A DNA stretch of 64,000 nt from Nocardia sp. CC227C (GTDB lineage Bacteria; Actinomycetota; Actinomycetes; Mycobacteriales; Mycobacteriaceae): contig NZ_JASITE010000002.1 in assembly GCF_030767025.1 (NCBI RefSeq), forward strand, positions 186,001 to 250,000, in the 5' to 3' direction. This document shows positions 1 to 7,085 of the stretch, piece by piece (the first letter of the stretch is position 1; every line of letters begins with the position of its first letter). The notes under the pieces are model-generated. The model saw only the letters and a program-made list of their open reading frames with translations. It was not told the origin of the DNA and made no database searches. The translations under genes and the position numbers were made by a program.

Positions 1-1
1 G

Positions 2-361
2 CACACTCAACTGACGTGGATTGCCGAGCTCAGGGGTACCAGCCTGAAGGTTGAGTGCCTCCTCGCCGTCGACGCCTGGATCGAGGCCGCTAAGAACGAC
101 CCCGACCTCATGGCTAGGGCCAACGCCGCCCGCGCCGCGATTGAGGAAGAGGCACGTGCCCGACAGGCGGCAATCAACAACCTGTTCACCGAGACCCCAC
201 TGCCACCACCCGTAGTTGACGACGAGAGTGCCACCGACTCGATGACGGACGCCTCGGACTCCGGGGGCGACATGGCGGAGGGCGAACAGCCGCCAGGCAG
301 CCGCCGTGGACGAGGCCGCCGCAGCGGACAGCGGCCGGACGGCGAACCAACGGACAGCTGA
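2..361 (+). CDS. C-terminal part of an unrecognised mobile-element protein (5' end outside window)
   Basis: The frame is open from the first bases of the window to a TGA at 359-361, so this is the 3' part of a longer gene. An internal ATG at 110 exists, but coding continues upstream of it. The visible 119 residues begin with an ordinary mixed region (HTQLTWIAEL), pass through an Ala/Glu/Arg-rich probable helix, and end in an acidic then Arg/Gly-rich low-complexity tail (GSRRGRGRRSG). Such a basic tail could bind nucleic acid, but no family is recognised. It is followed after 114 bases by another unknown element gene on the same strand. Function unknown. Confidence 0.55.
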   Translation, partial: HTQLTWIAELRGTSLKVECLLAVDAWIEAAKNDPDLMARANAARAAIEEEARARQAAINNLFTETPLPPPVVDDESATDSMTDASDSGGDMAEGEQPPGSRRGRGRRSGQRPDGEPTDS

Positions 362-475
362 GCAGTTCTCAGCTCACCCCGGTGACAAGGCCAGCGGACA
401 GCGGACGAGGGGCCATCCCCTCTCCGTTGTCCGCCTGGCCAATACCAAGAAACCCTAACCCCGAAAGTAGGTGCG

Positions 476-931
476 ATGAGCGAGAAAAGATATGACCCAC
501 AGCCTAATTCACCCGAGAACCTGCGACCCATAGACACGGACGCGGACGCCGCGTCGGGGGCTGAAACGCCTCATCCGAACGAGTTCCAACTCACCTGGGC
601 GGTGGGCGACGCTCTACTTCAGAGCGTGTACGACACGGTCGGCCGGAAGCCAGAGGAAGCATGGGCACTCGCCGTTTCCGTTGCGCGGCAACAGGTTTAC
701 CGACTCCATGCGCTCACTCCTGACGTCAGCGCTGATCCGCGCATCCTCGACGCCCGAACCGACGCCGTAGCCAGCCACGTTCTGGAGCTCGCTGCATCCT
801 ATGAGGAGCTGACCACTGGCGATCTTCAGGGGATCGTCGATGCGCTGGCCTCTGACATCGTCCGCGGCGCACTCGTGCGGCACGAGCGAAGAGGCAAGTC
901 CGGAACCCATGGGACCGAGCAGAGTCCATGA
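476..931 (+). CDS. Hypothetical protein of the mobile element (151 aa)
   Basis: The ATG is preceded by AGTAGGTG at a usable distance. The protein is soluble-looking. A polar N-terminus with many Pro, Asp and Asn is followed from about residue 35 by a helical, Ala/Leu/Val-rich domain (WAVGDALLQS, EEAWALAVSVARQQ) and a basic C-terminus. No signal peptide, membrane segment or catalytic motif is visible and I recognise no family. It sits 52 bases upstream of the ardA-like gene in the same direction and is probably co-transcribed with it. Its small size and position suggest an accessory gene of the integrated element. Confidence 0.6.
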   Translation: MSEKRYDPQPNSPENLRPIDTDADAASGAETPHPNEFQLTWAVGDALLQSVYDTVGRKPEEAWALAVSVARQQVYRLHALTPDVSADPRILDARTDAVASHVLELAASYEELTTGDLQGIVDALASDIVRGALVRHERRGKSGTHGTEQSP

Positions 932-983
932 ATCCGGGCCGTCCGATCGCCGACTGAGACGAATACCAGAAAGGAGGTGATCT

Positions 984-1637
984 ATGCATGAACAGTTTCC
1001 ACAGATTCCCAATAGCAATGAGAACGAGCCTGATATCGGCTCCGCCACGCCGGACGTTGAGCGAGGCTATGAATCCAAACGGCGGCTTCTGCCACGCATA
1101 TACGTCACCCGCAGCTTACCACTGCGGGCCGAACTGACCGACGGCGCGTGGTTCGACATGGCGCGCGACCCTGCCCTTATCCGCGCTGAGCTATATGCCG
1201 TCTTCGAGCAGGAGGAGGTCGAACACCCGCTCTGCATATGGGACTACCAAGACTTCGGCAGCTTCGGCGTCACCACCGGCGCGATCGGATTGGAAGGCGT
1301 CCAGACCGTCGAACTGCTTGCGGCGGTCGCCCAAGGGATCACCAAGCACGGGGCAGCGTTTGCGGCCTGGGCAGCCGCTTGCGAACACGATCCGGCTCAG
1401 TTCGGCGCCTTCAACAGGACCTATCGCGGACACCACGACAGCCTTGCCGCGTTCGCGTGCACGCTCCTCATGCGGCAGGGAATCCTCGACCAGCTCCGTC
1501 TGGCAGCTCCAGAAGCAATCCGTGCGTTCGTTCACATCGACTACGAAGCGATTGGCCAGGCAATGCTTCAGCGCGGCGCCATCACGACGGTTCCGGCTGA
1601 TACTGGCGGCGTATGGGTCTTCGACGCCAACCAATAG
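984..1637 (+). CDS. ardA: ArdA-family antirestriction protein
   Basis: The sequence reads like ArdA, a DNA-mimic that blocks type I restriction-modification enzymes when mobile DNA enters a new host. It opens with PRIYVTRS, has an acidic central part with WDYQDFG, then EGVQTVELLAAVAQGITKHG, a YRGHHDSLAAFA segment, the family-like HIDYEAIGQAML, and ends with a GGVWVFD motif. At 217 residues it is longer than typical ArdA (about 165-170) because of an N-terminal extension of about 35 residues. The ribosome site AAGGAGGTGAT just before the ATG is an almost perfect anti-16S match and suggests high expression on entry. Known for the family: carried by conjugative plasmids and integrative elements. 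Inferred here: the element is, or was, conjugatively transferred. Confidence 0.75.
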   Translation: MHEQFPQIPNSNENEPDIGSATPDVERGYESKRRLLPRIYVTRSLPLRAELTDGAWFDMARDPALIRAELYAVFEQEEVEHPLCIWDYQDFGSFGVTTGAIGLEGVQTVELLAAVAQGITKHGAAFAAWAAACEHDPAQFGAFNRTYRGHHDSLAAFACTLLMRQGILDQLRLAAPEAIRAFVHIDYEAIGQAMLQRGAITTVPADTGGVWVFDANQ

Positions 1638-1696
1638 ATGCCATAGCTTAGATCGCACCCTGTTCACAATTCGCCATTTTTCCAGAAATAAATTGT

Positions 1697-1708
1697 AATT
1701 GCGCAATT
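1697..1708. promoter_or_regulatory. Perfect palindrome AATTGCGCAATT, candidate repressor operator
   Basis: A 12-bp perfect palindrome lies in the AT-rich 111-base gap between the ardA-like gene and the XRE regulator, 41 bases before the regulator's ATG. The surrounding bases are far more AT-rich than the window, as expected for a promoter. The natural reading is an operator for the helix-turn-helix protein just downstream. Binding is inferred only. Confidence 0.45.
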
Positions 1709-1748
1709 TTGGAGTTATTCTTAAAATTGGAAATAAAGGAGAATTGCA

Positions 1749-2153
1749 ATGGTTTTAACCAAAACGAACACGGCCACCCAATTAGCAGACAGAATCACGG
1801 AGAGGCGGCGTGCACTGAAGCTGAGCGGCAAGGACCTGGCCGGACGCGCGGGGTTGAACCCTTCGACCGTGAGCCGCATTGAACAGGGCGTCTTCGCTCA
1901 CCCCACTCCACAGTGCCTTCGAGCGATCGCCGAGGCGCTGGGCATTCCCGCCGACGAGCTCTTCGATCTGACAGGGGGGATGCCGCGCGCGAAGAACTTA
2001 GTCCGCACGCCACGGATCCGCGTCACGTACCACGACGTCAGTCCCGACATTGCCCGCGAGGTCTTCGACGCCATCGAGGCCGTCACGAAGCGGCACCGGA
2101 TCCTGCTGAATAGCTCGCACGACCACGTGCACAGCCGCCACGACCGCACCTAA
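1749..2153 (+). CDS. XRE/Cro-CI family transcriptional regulator
   Basis: An N-terminal helix-turn-helix of the lambda-repressor type covers about residues 12-65: ADRITERRRALKLSGKDLAG, then AGLNPSTVSRIEQG and CLRAIAEALGIPADELF, the classic Cro/CI/XRE layout. The remaining 65 or so residues carry no recognised sensor domain. The start is set by AAAGGAG seven bases before ATG. In integrative elements such as ICEBs1, a repressor of this class is paired with an ImmA metalloprotease that cleaves it to trigger excision, and here the next gene is an ImmA/IrrE-like protein. The palindrome at 1697-1708 is a likely self-operator. Probable role: immunity and control of excision genes. Confidence 0.85.
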   Translation: MVLTKTNTATQLADRITERRRALKLSGKDLAGRAGLNPSTVSRIEQGVFAHPTPQCLRAIAEALGIPADELFDLTGGMPRAKNLVRTPRIRVTYHDVSPDIAREVFDAIEAVTKRHRILLNSSHDHVHSRHDRT

Positions 2154-2292
2154 TGAGGCGCATTATCCCCAAGATCGCTAATACCAAGAGAAAGGAGAAC
2201 CTCAAATAGTACAAACACCAAGGCGACAGTACGGCGAACATACACCGAAAGGAAAGCCGATAAGCAAGTGAAAATCGAAAGGAAATCCTTAC

Positions 2293-2937
2293 ATGCTTTT
2301 ACCAGCGAATACCCTCCCCCAGCCCAGACCTCTCACCCGTAGCGGTCCCCGCACGAACCACCCGAAGATAAACCTCACCAGGCTTCGGCGGGGCATGCCT
2401 GCCCGACCGATTTCGTTTGCGCAGGGTCTCAGACTTGCCCGTGAACAAGCCGATCTCATCCTCGATCACGCCCGCCAAACCAGCACGGGTCCGATCATGG
2501 CTATCTCGCGAATGCCGAAGCTGCGCGTCGACTACATCACCGGCCAACGGCTCCATGGCGCTAGCTTCTGGGATACTCGGGCTCGCCAGTGGGTGATTCA
2601 GATCAACAAGGACGACCACTGGAAGCGACAGCTCTTCACGGTGGCGTACGAGTTCAAATCGCTGCTCGACTACGGCTTCGAGGACCTGCTGTACCATGAC
2701 GTGCGATTGAGGTCAGCGAGCCGCCAGGCCGATTACGCCGCACAGTACTTCGCCAGGTACCTGCTGGTGCCAGACACCCTGCTCCGGGCAGCTCTTTCCA
2801 CGGGCACGACGGACATTCGCGCGCTCGCCGAACAGTTCGGCGTGGCCGAGGCAGTCGTCCACGAACGTCTCCGCGAGCTCGGGCTTATTGGTAGCCGGGG
2901 AACTGAAGCTGTCCGTTCACGGGAGGACAGGGGATGA
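2293..2937 (+). CDS. ImmA/IrrE-family protein with a degenerate zinc motif
   Basis: The central part matches the ImmA/IrrE (COG2856) fold found in actinobacterial elements: a strand-rich segment (GASFWDTRARQWVIQI), the helix FTVAYEFKSLLD, then DYAAQYFARYLLVPDTLL and a C-terminal recognition-like helix region (IRALAEQFGVAEAVVHERL). In active members the helix reads HExxH. Here residues 119-123 are Y-E-F-K-S, so both zinc-binding histidines are lost while the Glu is kept (codons TAC and TCG). Peptidase activity is therefore unlikely, and the protein may only bind the repressor. ATG 2293 follows AAAGGAAAT. An internal ATG at 2395 is an alternative. It overlaps the next gene by ATGA, so translation is coupled. 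Confidence 0.75.
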   Translation: MLLPANTLPQPRPLTRSGPRTNHPKINLTRLRRGMPARPISFAQGLRLAREQADLILDHARQTSTGPIMAISRMPKLRVDYITGQRLHGASFWDTRARQWVIQINKDDHWKRQLFTVAYEFKSLLDYGFEDLLYHDVRLRSASRQADYAAQYFARYLLVPDTLLRAALSTGTTDIRALAEQFGVAEAVVHERLRELGLIGSRGTEAVRSREDRG

Positions 2938-3365
2938 CGGATCCGCTAGCCGACGACTTCGTTCCGGCGGTGTTGTTCCTGTCGACAGCCGCAGGGCGGC
3001 AAGGTGTTTGGCAGTACGGCGAGCCGATCAGGATCCAGGTGCAGCGCGACGCCGGTCATCGTCTTGCCGTCGAACGCGGCTTCGGAATCGTGCAAGAGTT
3101 TGTCGAGATCGGGGTGCCCGCTATAAGCCTGCGCCGCCGTCCGGCTCTGCGACGCCTCTTGGCATACCTCGCCCGCCACCCGAACATTCGGGCAGTGATC
3201 TTCCCGGGGCGACACCGGTTCGCGCGCGATCTGGCGGCTGCCGAGCGGCTGCATAACCGCTTCCGCCGTCTGAACGTCGCGCTGATCCTTGCCTCCGGCG
3301 AACCAATCACGTCAATCGGCCATCAAGGAATCACTGCACCTACCCGAGGAGGTTCCGCTGTATGA
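2934..3365 (+). CDS. Resolvase-like protein lacking the catalytic serine
   Basis: The 143-residue protein aligns by eye with the N-terminal catalytic domain of serine recombinases: FLSTAAGRQ in place of YxRVSTxxQ, a PIRIQ segment in place of SIxxQ, then EFVEIGVPA, RPALRRLLAYLARHP, and FPGRHRFARDLAAAERLHNR in place of the SRxxR-containing helix. The nucleophilic serine corresponds to Ala19 and the preceding arginine to Ser17, so it should be inactive. It stops after this domain, with no recombinase or zinc-ribbon part. It overlaps both the ImmA-like gene and the integrase by ATGA. Likely role: a partner or directionality factor for the integrase, by inference from coupling and shared fold. It could also be a decaying duplicate. 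Confidence 0.6.
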   Translation: MTDPLADDFVPAVLFLSTAAGRQGVWQYGEPIRIQVQRDAGHRLAVERGFGIVQEFVEIGVPAISLRRRPALRRLLAYLARHPNIRAVIFPGRHRFARDLAAAERLHNRFRRLNVALILASGEPITSIGHQGITAPTRGGSAV

Positions 3366-5437
3366 ATCCGACCACGCCCGATACCACCATCGAGCCTTGC
3401 AAGGGGCTGGAGCTCGCTGTTTCCTATCTGCGTGTCTCCAGCAAGAAGCAGCTCGATACCGCCCGCGACATCGACCCGGACGGGAATTCCATAGCGACGC
3501 AACGTATCTACGTCGACAAGAAGGCGACCAACATCGGCGCCCGGGTCGAGCGAGAGTTCTTCGATCCCGGGGTATCCGCCCAGACCATCGATAAGCGGCG
3601 AGAGTTCCAGGAGCTGATCGAGTACCTGCGCGACCACCGCGAGATCAAGTACGTGATCGTCTACGCCCGCTCCCGGGCATTCCGCAACTACATCGATGCG
3701 GCGATCACCAAGCGGCTCCTCGACAAACTGGGCGTCCGGCTGGTCTCCGCACGCGAGGACTTCGGCGAGGGAATCTTCGCTGAAGCGATGGAGGCGATCA
3801 CCGACATCTTCAACGATGTCCAGAACAAGCTGTCCGGTGAGGACATCCGCATCAAGCTGCAGAACAAGGCGACCAACGGCGGAACAATCGGCCGCACGCG
3901 CCTTGGGTACCTTAACGCTCGGGTCGAGATCGAAGGCCGCCTCGTCAATGCGGTCACGCTCGACCCTCAACGAGCGCCGCTGGTCAAGAAGGCCTGGGAA
4001 CTGTACGCCACTGACGAGTACAGCATCGACCGGTTGGTGGACACGATGGCCGACCTTGGGCTGACCACCCGCCCTTCGGGCCGCCACCCAGTGGAGAAGC
4101 CTGTCAGCGACAGCAGTTGGCACCACATCCTCCGCGATCCGTACTACGCCGGGTTCGTGAAGTACAAGGGTGACCTATATCCCGGTCGGCACGAAGCCCT
4201 CGTGAGCCAAGAGCTGTTCGATCGGGTGCAGGACATTCTCAACGCCCGCAGCGCGCCCGGACAGCGCGATCGGATCCACCAGCACTATCTCAAAGGGATC
4301 CTCTTCTGCAGCCGCTGCCGACAGAACGGGCGCACCACACGCCTCATCTACACCGAGGTCACCGGCAAGACCAAACAGCGGTACAGCTACTTCATCTGCC
4401 GAGCCCGCCAGGAGAAGCTGTGCGATCTCCCCCATCTCCGTGTCGAGCGGGTCGAGCACGCTGTCGCCGAGCGCTACCGCTTCCTGCGGCTTCCAGAGGA
4501 TTTCTCCGCCGACGTCCATGCCCGGCTGGAAGCCGCCGTCGACGACGAACAAGGCAACGCCCGTGAGCGGCATGCCAGTCTCAAGCGCCGCCTTGATCAG
4601 CTGGACGCTCAAGAGAGCAACCTCGTCGATCTCGCTGCGGACGGCACGCTTCCCCAGGCCAAGATCCGGGTCAAACTCAACACGATCAAGACCGAACGTA
4701 GCCGCATCGAGGCCAGCCTTACCGGCATAAACGAGCAGCTGGCCGTCGGCGCGGCGGTGCTGCGTGACGCTCTGACGCTGACGGCGAATCCGTACCTGCT
4801 GTACCAGAACGCAGACCCGAACGCCCGGCGCCACCTCAACCAGACGTTCTATGACAAGTTCTTCGTCGATGAGCTCGAGGTTGTCGATGATGACAAGAAG
4901 CCGCTTTTCAGCGAGCTTCACGAGGCCCTGGCGGTCTACCGGGATGCCTGGGAGTACCCCGCAGCCGCTGAGACGCTCCATCATCGGCAAAAACAAAGAA
5001 GCCCCCACGATGTGGAGGCTCCTCGTATGTCTACTGCGACAGCCCTGCCAACTCTTGCTGACGTTTTCCGTGTCAGGGGTTTGAGTAAGGCTGTCATGGT
5101 GGAGCTAAGGGGACTCGAACCCCTGACCCCCACACTGCCAGTGTGGTGCGCTACCAGCTGCGCCATAGCCCCGCGTGTTTGCTCTCGGAGTGCTCCCGAG
5201 TGCGCGGATGAAAATTACACGGGGCGGGGGTGTGGGGGCAAATCGGGTGGGAGGGGCACTCCCGGCCGTCGTGAGGCGGGGCGGCCGGGGCTTGGCGGGC
5301 GGTGGCGGACCGATGCCGGAGCAGCGGCACCCGGAGGATGGGGGGCGTTGTTGCGAGTAGGTTGCTGCTGGAGGATTAAAGGCGGCCGGTATCTTTCAGG
5401 ACTCGGCGGGACTGGGCGAAGAGCATGCCTACATTGA
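3362..5437 (+). CDS. Large serine recombinase (integrase) reading into tRNA-Ala
   Basis: This is a large serine integrase with three domains. The N-terminal resolvase domain has YLRVSSKKQ with catalytic Ser26, and YARSRAFRNYIDAA carrying the conserved arginines. The central recombinase domain spans about residues 180-310 (GRTRLGYLN, WHHILRDPYYAGFVKYKG). A zinc ribbon at about 315-365 starts FCSRC and ends with CRARQEKLC, followed by a coiled-coil region around 385-460. It catalyses attP x attB recombination of the element. ATG overlaps the upstream stop (ATGA). The frame has no stop until 5437. From about residue 543 it crosses a minus-strand terminator and from about 578 it is the antisense of tRNA-Ala (VELRGLEPLTPTLPVW), a tail created by integration. 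The native protein probably ends near residue 540-580. Confidence 0.85.
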   Translation: MNPTTPDTTIEPCKGLELAVSYLRVSSKKQLDTARDIDPDGNSIATQRIYVDKKATNIGARVEREFFDPGVSAQTIDKRREFQELIEYLRDHREIKYVIVYARSRAFRNYIDAAITKRLLDKLGVRLVSAREDFGEGIFAEAMEAITDIFNDVQNKLSGEDIRIKLQNKATNGGTIGRTRLGYLNARVEIEGRLVNAVTLDPQRAPLVKKAWELYATDEYSIDRLVDTMADLGLTTRPSGRHPVEKPVSDSSWHHILRDPYYAGFVKYKGDLYPGRHEALVSQELFDRVQDILNARSAPGQRDRIHQHYLKGILFCSRCRQNGRTTRLIYTEVTGKTKQRYSYFICRARQEKLCDLPHLRVERVEHAVAERYRFLRLPEDFSADVHARLEAAVDDEQGNARERHASLKRRLDQLDAQESNLVDLAADGTLPQAKIRVKLNTIKTERSRIEASLTGINEQLAVGAAVLRDALTLTANPYLLYQNADPNARRHLNQTFYDKFFVDELEVVDDDKKPLFSELHEALAVYRDAWEYPAAAETLHHRQKQRSPHDVEAPRMSTATALPTLADVFRVRGLSKAVMVELRGLEPLTPTLPVWCATSCAIAPRVCSRSAPECADENYTGRGCGGKSGGRGTPGRREAGRPGLGGRWRTDAGAAAPGGWGALLRVGCCWRIKGGRYLSGLGGTGRRACLH
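4989..5020 (-). terminator. Rho-independent terminator downstream of tRNA-Ala
   Basis: On the minus strand AGCCTCCAC and GTGGGGGCT form a 9-bp stem with one internal mismatch and a 3-base loop, followed by TTCTTTGTTTTT. It lies 76 bases beyond the tRNA 3' end and inside the recombinase reading frame on the other strand. Confidence 0.7.
5097..5172 (-). tRNA. tRNA-Ala (anticodon GGC)
   Basis: The reverse complement folds as a full cloverleaf. The acceptor stem is GGGGCTA with TAGCTCC (one G-U pair), the D arm GCGC...GCGC, the anticodon stem CCACA/TGTGG with loop CTGGCAG giving anticodon GGC, and the T arm AGGGG TTCGAGT CCCCT. The discriminator is A and CCA is encoded (5097-5099). GGC decodes GCC, a dominant alanine codon in this GC-rich genome. 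The 3' end faces the recombinase gene, so the tRNA is the likely attachment site of the element. Confidence 0.95.
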
Positions 5438-5813
5438 CGGTTTTGCGGCATACGGCTACGACTACCACGTCGTCGCGGCTTTCGGTGCGGATGAACAGGT
5501 GGGTGAGGTTGTCGCTGTTGACCAGGATTTCCTGGAAATAGTGGCGGTCGGTTCGTACGCCGCGGCGTTCCTTCCAAATGTCTTCGATCATGGTCACATT
5601 GCGGCCCTGGAAGATTTCCAGGGTGGCGGCCGCGAGGAGATCGAGGACTTCCTGGGGGTGGTTGTCGACGGTTTCGACCGCGAGCAGCATGCCGGTCGCC
5701 ATATCGATGGCGCCGGCGGCAATGCATTCGGGGACCTCGGAGCGCATCACCTTCACGAGAATCGCGATGCGATCGGAGAGACTGCCCTGCGCGGCGGGGT
5801 TGGCGGTATTCAT
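5376..5813 (-). CDS. Roadblock/LC7-like small protein
   Basis: The 145-residue product starts at ATG 5813, four bases inside the end of the upstream gene (ATGA) and preceded by AAAGGAAG. The open frame extends further upstream but that part overlaps the neighbour and is not coding. The protein looks like the Roadblock/LC7 fold: an N-terminal helix (LSDRIAILVKVM), a strand with AAGAIDMATGMLLAV, a helix (PQEVLDLLAAATLEIFQG), and two late strands (NLTHLFIRTES, DDVVVVAVCRKTVNVGML). Actinobacterial proteins of this type act with small GTPases or in conservon-type signalling. No GTPase is seen next to it. The family call is moderate and the role unknown. Confidence 0.6.
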   Translation of the reverse strand: MNTANPAAQGSLSDRIAILVKVMRSEVPECIAAGAIDMATGMLLAVETVDNHPQEVLDLLAAATLEIFQGRNVTMIEDIWKERRGVRTDRHYFQEILVNSDNLTHLFIRTESRDDVVVVAVCRKTVNVGMLFAQSRRVLKDTGRL

Positions 5814-6631
5814 GGCTTCCTTTCTGGTTCCCGCGCGACGGGGATGACCTGTTGGCCGATCCGGGCGCGCGGCGGAGGTGGTCGGAGGGTGTCGTTGATG
5901 CCGCTGGCTCCGCGGCGGCGGCGCGGCAGCAGGGAGCGGCCCGAGGCCGTTGGGGGCGGTTCGGTGGCTTCCCGCTGCGGCGGGGTGATCGTGAGGATGT
6001 CGTCGCCGAGCATGCGGGAGACCTCCACGGTGACCGGGTAGAGACCGCGGCTGAGCTGCATGGCGATATCGCGGCAGCTGCGGCGGCCGTTCACCCGCAG
6101 CAGGATCTCCGCCCACGGATGCGGCACCGCCCCGGCCAGCAGGGTGCGGCCGCGATCGGTGAGCGCCAAGTGGTTTCGGTGCGGTGACACCCCGGCGTGT
6201 GCGAGGGCGCGCAAACGCCGATCGGTCTCGAACAGCAGCCAACCGGGCTCGATGCCGGGGGTGGGCGGCGCGAAGACGGGTGGTGGCTGTTCGATCGGCT
6301 CCTGCCAGTAGCAGCTGCCGAGCCAGCCGGCGGCTATGGCGAACGCCCCGTCCAGCGCCGCCATCATCGCCACCACCCGCATTTCCGCGACACCGGAGGC
6401 GGCCCGTCCGGGGCGGGTCAGCAGATCGCCGACGCCCGGCGCGCCGGGCGAATCGACGATGACTATCCGACCCCGGACGATATGGAAATCTCCACCCGGA
6501 TCTCCGGTGACACGCAATACTCCCGTCCGCGAATCCTTTGCTCCATCGGATAATTCGAGAAGTAGCTCCCGAGCGGTCTCTCGCCCCAGGGCGAGAAATC
6601 TCCCCGTATCGGAGAAGGTCCCCGCAGTCAT
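5810..6631 (-). CDS. DUF4388/PATAN-like regulatory protein
   Basis: The protein is 273 residues, starting at ATG 6631 after AGGAG. An N-terminal domain (LLLELSDGAKDSRTGVLRVTGDPGGDFHIVRGRIVIVDSPGAPGV, quoted in part by position 22-65) has the strand pattern of PATAN/DUF4388 modules, which pack against Roadblock or response-regulator domains. A later part (about 165-215) resembles a winged helix (GRTLLAGAVPHP, NGRRSCRDIAMQLSRGLYPVT). The C-terminus is Pro/Arg-rich and disordered. Translation is coupled by ATGA to the Roadblock-like gene, matching the known partnership of these folds. Likely a two-protein signalling or polarity module; the input and output are not visible. Confidence 0.6.
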   Translation of the reverse strand: MTAGTFSDTGRFLALGRETARELLLELSDGAKDSRTGVLRVTGDPGGDFHIVRGRIVIVDSPGAPGVGDLLTRPGRAASGVAEMRVVAMMAALDGAFAIAAGWLGSCYWQEPIEQPPPVFAPPTPGIEPGWLLFETDRRLRALAHAGVSPHRNHLALTDRGRTLLAGAVPHPWAEILLRVNGRRSCRDIAMQLSRGLYPVTVEVSRMLGDDILTITPPQREATEPPPTASGRSLLPRRRRGASGINDTLRPPPPRARIGQQVIPVAREPERKP

Positions 6632-7085
6632 GGCCTAACTCCTGAAATTGGACACACGCCGATGAATACTGTTCTCGCAAAAGGGAATACAACGCGACCA
6701 CATCCGATCGGAAGCGGCCACGTGCGGAATATCCTGACAGCCCAGCAGTTTTAGAGCAACCGATTCCGAGGAATTGCCCGCCGGATGCGCGCGTCGCACC
6801 GCGACACTCCGATCCGACACCCACGCCACCAGCACTCCGGCTGCAGCACGCCGTCGAGGATGGTCAAGTTACCTTGACCCACCCCGGTTTTCGCCCATGG
6901 ACACGACCGAGCGCCCGCGGTGATCGCGCGGGCGTCGGTGTCGGGCCGGGTAATTCTTCGGATCCAGGATGTGCGTCGAGGTATCCGGTTACTCATCGTC
7001 ACCGCAGCCTGTTCCGCAGCCCCCACGAGCAGAGTTGATGATATCCTCAGTAGTGGGTGAAAAATCACCTTGCGCGAGGCCTGTC
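6632..7085. other. 454-base divergent intergenic region
   Basis: It separates the minus-strand PATAN-like gene from the plus-strand amidohydrolase. No convincing gene is seen, although short frames exist. The only clear structure is the inverted repeat at 6862-6879. Promoters for both directions must lie here, but I cannot assign -10/-35 hexamers with confidence. Confidence 0.4.
6862..6879. promoter_or_regulatory. Perfect inverted repeat GGTCAAG-N4-CTTGACC
   Basis: Seven-base arms with spacer TTAC form a perfect dyad in the middle of the divergent intergenic region, 224 bases before the amidohydrolase start. There is no T-run, so an operator is more likely than a terminator. The cognate regulator is unknown. 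Confidence 0.4.

Noticed and set aside
5376..6824. A single 482-codon minus-strand frame covering the Roadblock-like gene and upstream DNA
   Set aside because: The upstream part is the shadow of the PATAN-like gene in another frame and has Arg/Pro/His-rich out-of-frame character. The real gene starts at 5813 with a ribosome site and ATGA overlap.
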